NCBI GenBank assembly: GCA_902702965.1
Contig: CACRXP010000141.1
Span: 766,613-830,612, forward strand
DNA length: 64,000 bases
Source: Spirometra erinaceieuropaei
Lineage: Eukaryota > Platyhelminthes > Cestoda > Diphyllobothriidea > Diphyllobothriidae
Direction: 5' to 3'
The translations under genes were made by a program, and so were the position numbers. Positions 49,408 to 60,180 of the stretch are shown here, piece by piece. The notes under the pieces were generated by a model that saw nothing but the letters and a program-made list of their open reading frames with translations, made no database searches and was not told the DNA's origin. The first letter of the stretch is position 1; every line of letters starts with the position of its first letter.

Positions 49408-52053
49408 CCGACGCATCCCGTTTTTTGCTGGTGTTGGCATCCTCTGTGGGCAGTAATCAGCTCCACGTGGATGGATTCGGTTGCCGGAACGTCCTGCACT
49501 CTTCGAGTTAATCCATCAGTACCATCACCACTACCACTACTACTACTACCACCACTACTACTACTACTACTACTACCACTACTACTACTACCGCCGCCAC
49601 TACTACTACTACTACTACTACTACCATCACTAGCAGCAGCAGTAGTAGTTTCGTCGTCCTCACTAACACTGCCATAACCAACATTGTCTACCAGAATTAT
49701 TCGAGGCTGGGCTTGTGTAATTGTTCTGTTCCATTGTAAACCGAAGATCAAGATCTACTTTAAGAACCCCAGGTGATTATATTAGGCCGTTTCTTACGAG
49801 TATTTTATAGTTGTATGCGCGTAACTGCTCATCTGCCAAAGGCTTTCCAGTGTTGGAAACCAGGCGAAACTTACTTCATGACTGACTCTCCTAGCCAAAC
49901 TCGTGTGTAACGGAGCGATGAGGGCAATCTAAGCAGCCCTGTTACCTACCATTATGAAGTAGACACTTGTATTGTGAAACTCCAGTGATAATTAAGAAGG
50001 GCATGTTTAACTGATGCAAACTACGGACAACGAGTGTCGCCGGACGAACTGCAACGACCAACCTTCTGATTTCGCCCCGGGTGCTCTGTCTTCGAGCTGT
50101 GGACGGCATACGCGACGCCTTGCAAATAATCTGTGTACCCTCATGCTGACTGTGGCGGTCAATGGTTCAACCCGCCTGACGATACTGGTTTTCCGCCTCC
50201 ATAAGGTCCCAGTTACCGTAGGTCTCTCTCCGATCGCTATATGACTCTAGCTAATAGCAAGATTGTTGACCAAAGCAAGTCCCCAACGTAGTTAAAAATA
50301 CAGTCAGTTCCTCGGTCTATTCGATATTTTCCTCCGCAGTTCCCGTGGAAAGGCTGTTTAGGCCAAAAAACTAAGATCACCTGTGGATTCACAAGCCGGG
50401 TGTGTTGGTCCTTCGCACAGCCGAAAGGCATAAGATATCGATTTCGCGCCACGTCAGCCACTGCAACCTCTCTCATCCCCAGTCGAACTTAGTTAGACAT
50501 ACTGCTGGTGCATAGGAGAGGAGAAAAAAATGAAACCGATCCAGTTTGGATCCACTGGATAGCTCCCTCTCTATAATCAACCGAACGCAAAATCGTCAGG
50601 ACGCGCCAACAATTGTGGCTCAGAAGGTTGCCATTCGATAAGATCCTGGACTGAGTGCCATGCTATAATGGCTCCTTGATGTGGCCTCTATGGCACTCTT
50701 GCTTGTGTAATCTCGGAGACACCACTGGAGGAAGCCTGTTACCTGCAGGTTGGGGAACCTGGTCCCGCGTGGTACGTGTGGACGGCCTGTCCAACTCTTT
50801 CAGCCCTCCTCCACGCCACCCTCATGCCATCTTTACATTGTCCTGCAGTCCGAACGCGGTTGGTGTGGGAAGATGGAGCTGTGTAGGTGCGGCGCAACTA
50901 TGCTTCAATATAAATAAATTCATGCGCAAGTCACGACCGCGCCTATCGCATGGAGCAGTAGTGGACGTTGTCGGTTTCGATGGTTGAACTGTCGACTGAG
51001 CACCCGGCACAGAGTCGGGAGGTTGGCTGTCCACATCAGTTTGACGGCACACATTTTTTGCTCTCTCGTAGGAACACTACAGTCCCTGGTAGCTTTAAGT
51101 ATCCTGTGAATTAATTAGAGTATCGTGCCATTAGTTGGTCTTTGAACTTTGGTGATGGGCTCGCAAGCCTGATTACCTTGCGAGCCCTACGTTGCAACAA
51201 ATCAGTTCGTGGGATACCGTGTTGAGGACCGTTATTTTGTTTTAATCTGGCAACACTCCGCAAGCATTACTTGATTGCCTGCGGGCATGTAATTTTGCTG
51301 GCATCTGAACACTAGCACTCTTCGGCGCCCTCTTTTTTGCTATGTAATGTGAAATTCTGGTCATGTATGTGTGTCCTTATATACACATGTGGGCAGAATA
51401 GCATTACCGACAAAGACACGGGAGACCGGAATGGCCATTTCTGACTTATTAGCCGTCCTCAACCAGTCCTCCCCAACCTCGAAGTGTGAAACACCTGGGG
51501 TTCGATCCCGTGACCTGTTGGTTAGAAATCCAACGCCTCTAATCACTGAGCCACGGGCTGGTTGTCCTGTCGATCGGCTATTCCAGTCTTCCTTGTCTTT
51601 GTAGGTAATGCTATTCTGCACATATTACGCGCCGCTGTGCGGCTGCTGGTTGGGCGCGAGAGAGTGCCCTAAGGTCCGACGGGACGAGTGAGTTCCGTAT
51701 TACGACCGGTAAGCGCCCATCTACCACAGTATATGTATATACACGTCGCCGGCAGACTTTATATTAAGATCACGCACTGTCCTACGCACAGTTGTGATGG
51801 AGTTATCCTTTGCAACCCACGTAATCTAGTGCCAAAACGTATGCAGGCCTCCAAGCGCAAGAACAGGTTGGCCGTCAATGCCATTACAAAGGAGCTTCTC
51901 AGCGATAATCCCTCTCAGGCCGACATCGATGACTGGTTTTCCGAAGTAACGGACGATCCAACGCCTTCGAGGCTCCCACCACGTAGCCCACGGCGCCGTC
52001 GTGATGATAGCAGCGACTTTGATGGTGACTTAGACCCAAACGATTCGCCTCTG
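48051..52053 (+). CDS. RETREG/FAM134-like reticulophagy receptor (five exons seen, 3' end not found)
   Basis: Spliced exons 48051-48196, 48239-48345, 48395-48567, 48658-49066 and 51830-52053 give about 353 residues in one frame. The first half is a reticulon-homology domain: amphipathic WEGLLLRLELLLIWKQPVFS, hairpin 1 (VFSFIFALLVHATFW to FIATLLLCLLVVFDLGRNRF), a linker and helix (KGEIWSVQQLASRCAWM), then hairpin 2 (FLLASCSLGMLFIWLGSKID to LLYLLLNIVLVYPGLHHYAV) and WQYMKPVIDMIDAEFDR. This order, including 'FDLGRNRFWPLL' where vertebrate proteins have 'D.W...iWP.i', is that of RETREG proteins, which bend ER membrane and bind LC3/GABARAP. The acidic tail has DDWFSEV as a possible LC3-interacting motif. 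ARL6IP1 is an alternative relative. Later exons are expected. Confidence 0.8.
48239..48345 (+). CDS. RETREG-like exon 2
   Basis: Acceptor CATAACAG|GTG. Completes Trp and encodes CTCVFRLNKIFIATLLLCLL then VVFDLGRNRFWPLLE, the second half of hairpin 1. Donor GAAG|GTGAGC, phase 1. Intron 2 is 49 nt. Confidence 0.8.
48395..48567 (+). CDS. RETREG-like exon 3
   Basis: Acceptor CCCCTCTTAG|ATC. Encodes DLLFKVSGVNLATETQLAVA, KGEIWSVQQLASRCAWMFHV and CVSALNTVVPKRSSHPIV, the linker helix between the two membrane hairpins. Donor ATCGTC|GTGAGT, phase 0; intron 3 is 90 nt. Confidence 0.78.
48658..49066 (+). CDS. RETREG-like exon 4
   Basis: Acceptor CCACCTATAG|TTC. Encodes the second hairpin, then WQYMKPVIDMIDAEFDRGQI and an acidic, Ser/Pro-rich tail (REEREFWEPIVNS, KQHPDDWSDSSLEAD, QFLQSL). 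Donor AGTCTAC|GTAAGG, phase 1. Reading past the donor gives a stop at about 49120. Confidence 0.8.
49312..49645 (+). repeat. ACT/CTA trinucleotide arrays inside the RETREG-like intron 4
   Basis: Two long arrays, 49312-49411 and 49520-49627, with minor CTG, CCA and ATT variants, then CAG/TAG units to 49645. A roughly 110-base unique segment separates them. They create poly-Leu and poly-Ser frames on the two strands, which are not genes. Confidence 0.9.
49646..51392. other. RETREG-like intron 4, no exon recognised
   Basis: An inverted R1 fragment is at about 50820-51060. Otherwise nothing recognised. An intermediate small exon cannot be excluded. Confidence 0.35.
50820..51060 (-). repeat. Dispersed repeat R1, inverted copy
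   Basis: The minus strand has GTGACTTGCGCATGAATT at 50933-50916 followed by TATATTGAAGCATAGTTGCG, matching the R1 core. The only copy found in this orientation. Confidence 0.55.
51393..51725 (-). repeat. tRNA-derived SINE-like repeat with inverted arms, copy 2 (full)
   Basis: Arms GCAGAATAGCATTACCGACA (51393) and its near-perfect inverse ending at 51619 enclose a tRNA-like segment on the minus strand (about 51562-51496). That segment has an A-box-like TGGCTCAGTGATTAGAGG, an anticodon-arm-like GTTGGATTTCTAACCAAC and a B box GGGATCGAACCC. After the right arm comes CCGCTGTGCGGCTGCTGG to GTAAGCGCCC. No matching acceptor stem is present, so this is a tRNA-derived repeat, not a tRNA gene. It lies in RETREG-like intron 4, just before exon 5. 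Confidence 0.75.
51830..52053 (+). CDS. RETREG-like exon 5 (candidate)
   Basis: Acceptor GTAATCTAG|TG restores the phase left by exon 4; donor CCTCTG|GTATGT, phase 0. Encodes LPKRMQASKRKNRLAVNAIT, KELLSDNPSQADIDDWFSEV and an Arg-rich then Asp-rich end (RRRRDDSSDFDGDLDPNDSP). An alternative acceptor at 51846 (TATGCAG|GCC) would be phase 0 and does not fit. Membership in the gene rests on phase, strand and the acidic tail character. Confidence 0.55.
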
Positions 52054-52831
52054 GTATGTGACTTTTGCTTCCCCGTATTTATGTCAATCCCTTTTCCTGC
52101 ACCATTGTTGGAATGCGTTTTGACTCCACCGAGTACAAAACACTCCTGGGAGCCTTGTCTGGTTCGCTTCTGCGGCCGACTTTCGCCAAAGTCATGATAC
52201 CAAGAGCTTTGGGTATTCTGTTGTCACAGTAATGTTGTCTGATTAACCTATTGGGCAGAGGAAAAGCCAACAGAAGCACATCCGTCTTCCTATGGATATA
52301 TCGTACATAAGCGACAAGCAGCCCGATCTAATTTATTTAACTGTGCAATTGTGGTGAAATTCCTTAACTTTTCTCTCGTCTCCTAAAAAGTGCTTGGGTA
52401 TAAACTTTAGATTAAAAGTAAAGAAAACGTTCTTTCACAAATAATATTAACTTTTAACTACGTCTGCTCACCTGGTTTTTAAAAAGTATAAGTGTTTTGT
52501 GACTGTTCTGTTCCGTGCTGTACGTAGAAAAGGCAAGAAAAGGAGACCGACAGTGACAAACAGATCTTCGTTGAAGGGTATATGGGACATCAGACGAAGT
52601 GTGTTATCTTGGGTTTTGACGCCTAGGGCAGTTTGAGGTGGCTTTGGACATCCTTGATGACCTCCATTCACGCATAATAAATCTGTCATGGACGGAGGTG
52701 AATATTCGAGTCTCAAATCTTTTATGGAGTAAAGTTAAGTACTGATCGAACGCCGGAACCATATGAACGCCGTCAGGCGCGTACCGGAACACATCATAAG
52801 GAATTAGAGAACAGCAATAAAACCCACGGCA

Positions 52832-53060
52832 TCAGCGAATTGGCTTATGGTCAGGGTTACTTACTCCGAGGAGCTGTTGTACTAAAAGAAAATAACTGGC
52901 GATGCTTATTTGTACGTGCCAGAGAAAGAAATAAGAAGGCCTCGCGGTGGCTGTTGCGTGAGGATGGTCAATATGCTTTAAGAGGTAGTCATCGGAGTAA
53001 AAATGCAACGATGCGAAACCTTTTTGATAATGCCTGCAGGGGGACATTAAATTCATTCGA
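52832..53060 (-). mobile_element. RT C-terminal fragment of a non-LTR element (decayed)
   Basis: Minus strand reads FASLHFYSDDYLLKHIDHPH then RPSYFFLWHVQISIASYFLL. TTTGTACGTGCCAGAGAAAG at 52909 matches TAACGGTACGTGCCAGGGGA at 38736, the same position in the relic at 38690. No other part of an element is recognisable. Confidence 0.5.
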
Positions 53061-53099
53061 AACTATCATTAGATGGAAAAACTAGCCTCCCTTTTAAAT

Positions 53100-55840
53100 T
53101 AGTGACAATATGAAGGATCAACATTTGTGATACCACAAAGTTCTTAGGTGTTCAGCTCTTACTCGGCACAACTGACCCCGGCCATAAACCATGTTCTTGC
53201 CCACACGGCCTTTATGGGACAATATGACCAGCCGGCGGTCAGTGTTGGGAGTCTGGAATTGATTGTACGGGACAGCGTACGTGGGTGGGATGCCTATCTG
53301 CCTATTTATTTGAGTTCTTCTCAGAACTCTGGGTTTCGATCAATTCAGGGTCTGTCTCTCGCTATGCCAGGGCAACCGCCTTCGCAACTATAAGGCTAAA
53401 GGAATGATTCGTCTCAAAATTCCTAAATTTAATTTGCGCGTCCGACCAGTCCCCCGCTTTGAGTTTCCCACTTATATTTATTGAATAAACTTGTAGCATT
53501 TACTTTAGTCAAAGTAGAACAATGTTCATACTATTTTGGTGTATAGTAGCTTGTAGAAAAGTGCAAAGTCGGAATTGCTACCTTTTTCAAGCTCTCAAAG
53601 GCTTGTAAGCCGTAATCTTCACAACTTTACTGCACCACTGTAGGCGTACACTTGCCTTTTACACAGAGGCTTAACCACGTGAAAGAGGGCCGCTATTTTG
53701 ACTGCCTCTTTCGCTCGAAGTTCCCGTGTCTGACATGAACGCTTTGTAGACCTTCATGTGTACAGTTCCTCCCGCAGCTCTGGCCTGCTAAATGGCCGCA
53801 TGATTTCAGAATGACTCATTGACTGCGGAGGTTTAAGGCCTATCCGACATGCGTTATACTGTCAGTCTACGTCTTCGTTCGAGATTTTGGTTCTGTGCAG
53901 CGTTGGATCGTTTTTTGACTTCAGGGTCGGAAAGTATTGTTCAGAACTGGAAATATTTTGGGCTTATGGAGTTTGAATTGGTTTAAGCCGAGCAGCTTTC
54001 GTTAGCGTGCTAACCACAACAGATTTTCCTTTACAGCGGAGTTTCGGTGAAATGTTTTCATGCGCCGAACACACGGCCCCTGTGGTTACGCCCGTTTGTA
54101 GACAGCACTTGTTTATTTTGCGCTCAAGTTCTGAATTTGACTAACAACCCCCAACTTCTTCCGCATAATTTGATGATTACTATGTGACACGGTCAATAAT
54201 TTTTTTAAGTTGGTGTTGAAAGAATTGGCATCCCTGTGAAAGTGGATAAAAACGATCCAGATGTAGTCCTTTCTTCACTGGCTGCTCATTACATTTCGCT
54301 ATTTTGAAGAGGTTTGTATCCTTGCTTTGAAGTTAGGTTTTGTGCATAAGGCACTTCAGCCATCCCTTTTACGCCTTTTGATAAGTGTACTTTGAAGAGG
54401 ACTTATACAGTCTGTCGTGTCCCCGTGAACCTTCTATTAAGGGAGTACATGGTGCCACGGCAAAGTTCTCCATGTACTTCTCAAAAGTATTGAAGATCTT
54501 CCCAAGTCTGAGTAGTAAATCTTGTCGATATCGCGTATGTAAGGCGACCTGGGTGTCAAAACAGAGACATTTGCCAAGAGGTGCGCTAGCACAGAGGGTG
54601 AGGTTGTACAGTTCTGGTTGTACAGTTTCTGGTTCTTTTGTCCCTACCATTCAACCGTATCTCATGCCTGCTCTTGAGACTTGTAACCACGTCAGTAGGT
54701 TTCAGTTCTATCACTGACTCATCTGCTCTTGCGTTGATTGCGATAGAGAGTACTCAGAAGACCGCGGGGGTGTTTGTCTACGGTGCTGAGCCCACGGCTC
54801 GTTGATGGGCCACTTAACCGCATACATGATCAACCTTGTTCAGGTCTTTTCATCTCGATCCGAGGTTGTAGTAGGGCCGACTGTTGATGGCAAGCAACCT
54901 CTAGTGGCTCTCGCGACCCCCCTATGTAAATAAACCTCTCGGTTCTCGGCGCTGTCGATTACCGGTTAATGTTGCTGTTGTTCGATGGTCCGTCCGGGTG
55001 GATTGCGGCTGTATGACAAAACGGAAAACCCCTGTTTCATTCTGCAGTCAGTCGCGATTTGTGAGTCCCACTTCTGCAGGAATTATGCGTTCGTACGCGT
55101 CAATGCCTTACTGATCGGCTTCATTCACTACTTTGCTGCTGTTAGTCCAACGAGATTAAGTTCTGCGCTTCGGAAAGTGCTTCCTGGCATCGTTAAACCC
55201 ATAAAATCTAGTCACTCAATTACACATACTCGAGGACCACTGTAAGGACTGAACTGTTGTGATTGCATTAATCTTGCGCTACCTGACTGAGGTCTGGCGG
55301 CTCGTCAGGAATTTTCGCGTGGTTGGGCGATGGGCTGCACATGCCTAAACGTCCCCGTTTCACCGAGTTTCGTATGATCAAACCAGACCCATCTGGCAGA
55401 AAATAGGCGGTGGTCAGATTATTACGTTCGTGAAGCGGTTGAAGAAGCTGCTCTTGTGGGTCAGAAGTCTCGAGCACTACAGGCTACGCTACTGGCTTTC
55501 TCGAAGCACCTAGTGAAGCGTTGGGTCACGTGAAGCATCAGCCCGAATTCTTATCTTGGCTGGCTTATTCCTTTGGCTCCACCAAGGGTTGCGTAAAGTA
55601 ACCCAATGGGTATCGTCTCTCGAAAGACCGTACTCTGATGCACATCTAAATTATTTGGTTGCCCCGGAGTGGCGTTTGTTGTGCACTTTTAGTGTCAGCA
55701 TGTGTCATAAACCACCGGCTGGGAACTAGTTGACAGAAGACAGGTTTTCCAAATCATTCAGTAAATCTCTGAGTGTATCACATGAGAACCTTCTCTATTA
55801 ACGTCACCAAAAAAGTTAAATCTTACCGATGGTAGGGGGG
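53100..55840. other. Unassigned region
   Basis: No element or exon recognised. A 93-codon minus frame (54369-54650) has a balanced composition (EPETVQPELYNLTLC, LLLRLGKIFNTFEKYMENFA) and a 110-codon mirror on plus, but neither shows a domain or clear splice sites. Later RETREG-like exons may be hidden here. Confidence 0.35.
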
Positions 55841-55842
55841 CG

Positions 55843-56044
55843 TCCACCGATCCTGTTACAGGACTCACTCGTCCCATTCTGCTCAATCTCAACGGTTAGG
55901 ACGTTGGGTTTCTAACCAGCAAGTCGCGAATTCCGGTCTTGGGGGTTGCATACGTCGGAGTTGGGCATGGCTAGCTGATGACGGCTAACAAACCAAAAAT
56001 GACCATTCCAGTCTCCCTTATCTATGTCGGTAATGTCATTCTGC
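55843..56044 (+). repeat. tRNA-derived SINE-like repeat, copy 3
   Basis: GGATCCTGTTACAGGACTCACTCG (as parts CGATCCTGTTACAGG and ACTCACTCGTCCC) leads to ATTCTGC. A tRNA-like part follows (GCTCAATCTCAACGGTTAGG, GTTGGGTTTCTAACCAGC), then GACGGCTAACAAACC, CCATTCCAGTCTCCCTTATC and GGTAATGTCATTCTGC. Opposite orientation to copy 2. Confidence 0.7.
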
Positions 56045-56534
56045 ATAAAACTTTATGGGCATTAATTGACGCATGTGCCCATCCATCGCATCAAAGAAGC
56101 CGACGTACTTCCAAATTTATCAACATGTCTTGCATTGTTACCCATCCGTTGGCCCAGTGCGCAAAGAGACTGACCTTATTTTTATGGACTACTAATTCCT
56201 TGTGGTTTTGAATGCTTTCGAGTACCGTATATTGATCTGCGCGATCATCGTATACGGTAGTCTACAACCTCTGGATGCCCCGATCCGAAATGAGAGCATT
56301 CACTTTTAAGCACCCTCTCAATGCTTTTTTTTAAAGTGGCGCTTTGACCTTCAGTGGCCGTTCAGATGCCTTGGTTGGACTGATCTACAGTGACACCCAT
56401 ATTTGGGTGACCATGTTCGAAATGTCCTAGCCTATAGTGGATGCGGTTTACTTGAAATCTGGACGTGAACAGAAATCCTGAATGCCAGGTCCAAAGCTGA
56501 AGTTTAGAGAAATGCTTTTACGGTTGTTGTTTGA

Positions 56535-56665
56535 GATCAGTGTTAGGGTTTACGGTCAGAATTATGCTTTAGGGTTAGGATGGGGGTTTGGCGTTAGTGT
56601 CAATTTGTAAGGCTTAGTCTGGAGTTTGGGGTTAGAGTTTATGGTCAAGGTTTAAGTTACAGCTG
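56535..56665 (+). repeat. Degenerate telomere-like tract (TTAGGG direction)
   Basis: GTTAGGGTTTACGG, TTTAGGGTTAGGATGG, GGCGTTAGTG and GGGGTTAGAGTTTATGG occur within 130 bases. Degenerate TTAGGG-like units, oriented opposite to the tract at 21815. Confidence 0.65.
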
Positions 56666-58959
56666 GAGGGTATAGGGACTGAACCTCCTTTCGAATTATG
56701 CCGCCAGGAGTCTCGAATTTCTTTTAGCAGAGTTCAGGGTCTCTTTTTAAGCCTCGGTGTTTGAGACTAGGGTTGAGTTGGAGGGACAGTTCGTCCATTA
56801 TTCTATTCCTAATCAAAAAGTTACCCTTAAGGCATCCCGATGACTTTCTATCTTTTCGGTGTACTTTTTCACTTACCAAACACTTCCTGATATTATTTTG
56901 CTCATTGATTGTGTTTCCTGAACTTCGCCAAAGTTGGATTTGGTTAAAGTTTTATCTCATCACTAAAGATATTGAACTTCAGATGGTAAGGTCGTGACAG
57001 ATTTGTAAGACTTTCAGTCCCTTCTTAGCTCTTCAATGCAATTTCCACACCTGACTTGGGAATTTTGATGTATCTGAGATCTTTATATAAGGTTGTGCTT
57101 ACTACGCACCACTATCATTTTCGTAGGATATTATACCAACTCAGTCTCTGCTGTTCCAAGTTTTCCTCTCACTTCCATAATGAACACCTTGACAATGTCC
57201 CTTAAGGTCTGATAGTCAGAACGTTTTTCTACAAATTTCTAGCCCGAAGAGGGTGTCAGTTCAAAACCTGGCTCGACACTGTCCGTCAAGACATGGAGGT
57301 GGTTCTTGGACCTTCGGTATTCGGTCTCCGTCGTTGGCGAAGGGAATGGGTTGAGCTGTCTAGATCTGCTGTGGCGGATCGTCACGCGTGGAGAGGTGCA
57401 GTTCGGGATATCATCTAGGCTGGCTAGATCAGGCATGATCGCGGCCGTACCAAGTACAAGTACAAGTAGCCCGAGCATGGTTGGAGCCTAATGTTAAGAC
57501 ACTCGGGTGGATTAGGGGTAACCGATCGTTTTATATCTTTCTATGTATCAGTTCTTACTAACCATTCCCGGAAAGCTGCAGCAACTTCCCCAACGCGCCA
57601 ATAAGTGTTGTACCCTGGTACTACCTCAATCCAATTGGGTGTCCTGTTGTCCATAGTACACATTTTTAATTCCATGCCAATTCTCTGGATTTCTCACCGT
57701 GTTTGGTAAACTTTGATTTTCAGTCCTCCCCTCCACAAACGGATGATTTCTCTGGTCCAGAGGAAGACAGTGGATATGTAATGGTTTCATGAGACCACCC
57801 TCTTTCTCCCTCCCCTCGCCGCTCCTTGCCCAAAAATGCTTCCAATGACCTCTGTTATCCAGGGAGGGAGATGGGCAACGCTCTTCTGTGTCGATGGGCA
57901 ACAACATGCTGCTGCTGCCACTATCTTGTTCTCCTGTCAGCGCTTCCCGATGCCCCGTGTTCTCATCAGATTCCCTCTGCTCTTATCACCTGCGTGCTCA
58001 TGTTCGCGCATACTCGGAGTCGCCTACTACTTATTTTATAAGGACAGAAAATGTTTATTATGAGGACGGTTGGTTTGCTCCACACACTGTACAAATGTGC
58101 TGTTCTTTTTTTAAAACTGACTCCAGGGGCACAGTCCCCTGAGTAAAGTTTGGAAAACAAAGTCCCCTCTTTGCGCGCCGCCGGTATCGTCGACCACACA
58201 GCGGTAGGGCAGCGGTTAGTCAAAGCCCGCTCTCATTGTAAATGTAAAGTTCCACCCATTTTACAAAAATAAGCTGTTCTATTACTGTTATCGAAATAAT
58301 TAGCGAAGGTGTTTATTGAAACACCGTAATATGGACTCGCTGCCCAGGAGAACTCAGAATAATCCTAGAGCAAGGATAAGCTCTAAGGTACCAGTATGGC
58401 TTCAGGACGACAAAAAATATAGTTGTGTGAATCTACCCTTCAGAATTCTCTGTTATTAAGGCCTTGGCAGACATTTCATCATACCTCAAAATGTAAACTC
58501 AAAAATAGGCCCTACCTGTGAGTCAGTGACGGCGAGAAATTAATTGTCCGCTCATCTGACAGGAATTGCCTTAACTTCCGGAGTCGGTTGTGTGAGGACT
58601 GCTATCTTTATGGCAAAGGAAATCAATTCGAAAACCAAGCGTGTCGACAGATGAGGGCTGTAAGCCACAGTTTTTAAAATCGGGGAGGTCGTTTTTTAAA
58701 TTTCACTGAGATGTCCTCAGCCAATTCGTCTTATTTAATATTTTCCAACGGGAAATACTTGGACTTGTATTAGGCGGTGTGTAACGTAGGACTATTCTGG
58801 AGGTGGGTAGTGCTCGGAGGGTAGTTATTTTTGACTAAAACCATCTAGATTGCCTTTGCAGGGATTTATGAGATTTCGTGATGTGCACACCCCGATATGC
58901 GCATTCGCCCTGGGTTTTCCGATTCACCGTTCATTTTCAAACGACCCAGTCTCTACGTT
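56666..58959. other. Unassigned region
   Basis: No exon, RNA gene or mobile element recognised. Confidence 0.3.
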
Positions 58960-60180
58960 TTCACGTTTGGATGAAAGAACACGGGGTGTAGTGAGTTTTC
59001 GCTTTTCGACGATGAACTCTAAAAAGATGCGGCGCGGAAGAGGAAGGTCATTGCGCTTGTTAATTGGCTGCGGATGGTGGCTCAAACGGTTTTCATCTTT
59101 CACGAAAGTTTCAGTCTTTCCAAACCTAAACGTGTGGCCAGGTCCCCTCGAACAGACCGGGAGCCAGCGTCATTCTCCCCCATTGCTACTGCGTGCTCGG
59201 CCGTCCGCGTTCAGAGCAGTCTTCCAGTCTCTCCGAAGTAACCGCTTTGCCCACAACTGAACCAGTTCGGGTACGCGGCTTCGGACGCCTCCTGCCGCGA
59301 CAGTGGTCCCCCCAGTCTCATTATCTGCCGGCTTATGATTAACTCTGGTCTGACACAACTCCAGCAAAACGTGCCGTGAGAAGGCTGTTGACGGCTTCTA
59401 TGACGTTCTTAACGCACCGAAACGTTCACAGGTGCGACTCGGTTTCTCGTCTCGTTTGCCTATGCACCAGTAGACGAAGTGGCGCAGGTAGCCATTCGGC
59501 CTGAGCACACGTCGTAAGTATTGCGATTCAGCAACCCTGTCTTTTGGTCCACTGCAGTGCGTCTCAACACGCCGATATATCGCCCTTACGTAATTGCGTC
59601 TGTCGCTGCCATGATGGACTCTGTTGAGGCTTAGTACTTGTACCTTATTTCTAGCTTTCCTAGAGGCTTTAGCTGTTAGGCCACCTTAATTTCTGCGATG
59701 GGCGAAGACATCAAGGGAGGCCAGTTGCTCTTATTCTTCCTCCATTGTAAATGGTATATCGGAGAAGACGGTCTTGTGATTTTCTTTGGATGCCGGCAAC
59801 TGATCCTCTTTAGTGACGGCAATGGTATTATCCATATACTGAGTCCAGAATTTCGAAGCACAGCTACTTCAACCCTCGCAGGGCCGCCTCGGACGGAAGT
59901 GCATCCTGAGACCGAAATTCAGAAAATTAGGATGCTCTGGGCGACTTATCGCTTTGTCTCATTTGATTTGCAGGAGAAGTTCGATGGTCTCGATCTCCAG
60001 GCCCTTGACCGTAGGGGTGTGGGTGTGGCCTTCAACAGCACTACAACGTCGCCTGGCAGAAGGCTTACTATTTAAGTTCCTGAACCAGTGGTCAGAAATC
60101 ATTGGCGCAGAGACCACTTCGTCTGTCCGTAATTTTAAGTACTCTTGAGCAGTATGACGGACCGGAAGGCGGCGCCCTCT
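58960..60180 (-). mobile_element. Penelope-like element relic: RT end and GIY-YIG remnant
   Basis: Minus strand near 59830-59700 reads NTIAVTKEDQLPASKENHKT, then IPFTMEEE, EQLASLDVFAHRRN, the PLE block 'DtfviVk...l..F...ln....I.FT.E.E...qLpFLDvlv.R'. Further down, GKTALNADGRARSSNGGE, RWLPVCSRGPGHTFRFGKTE and SHHPQPINKRNDLPLP (59230-59020) match the second half of the GIY-YIG domain ('TGRLLrTRi.EH...', 'ahs.GpGHtFkFdeaeil' and 'SiNkcndLP'). Stops and frameshifts are common. A CSCGQ-type subfamily, different from the relic at 39.5-40.4 kb. Confidence 0.78.

Noticed and set aside
49212..49751. Poly-Leu (plus) and poly-Ser (minus) proteins
   Set aside because: Produced by trinucleotide arrays in an intron; no flanking coding signal.
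51496..51562. tRNA gene on the minus strand
   Set aside because: A and B box motifs and an anticodon-like arm are present, but no matching acceptor stem, and it sits within a dispersed repeat found three times.
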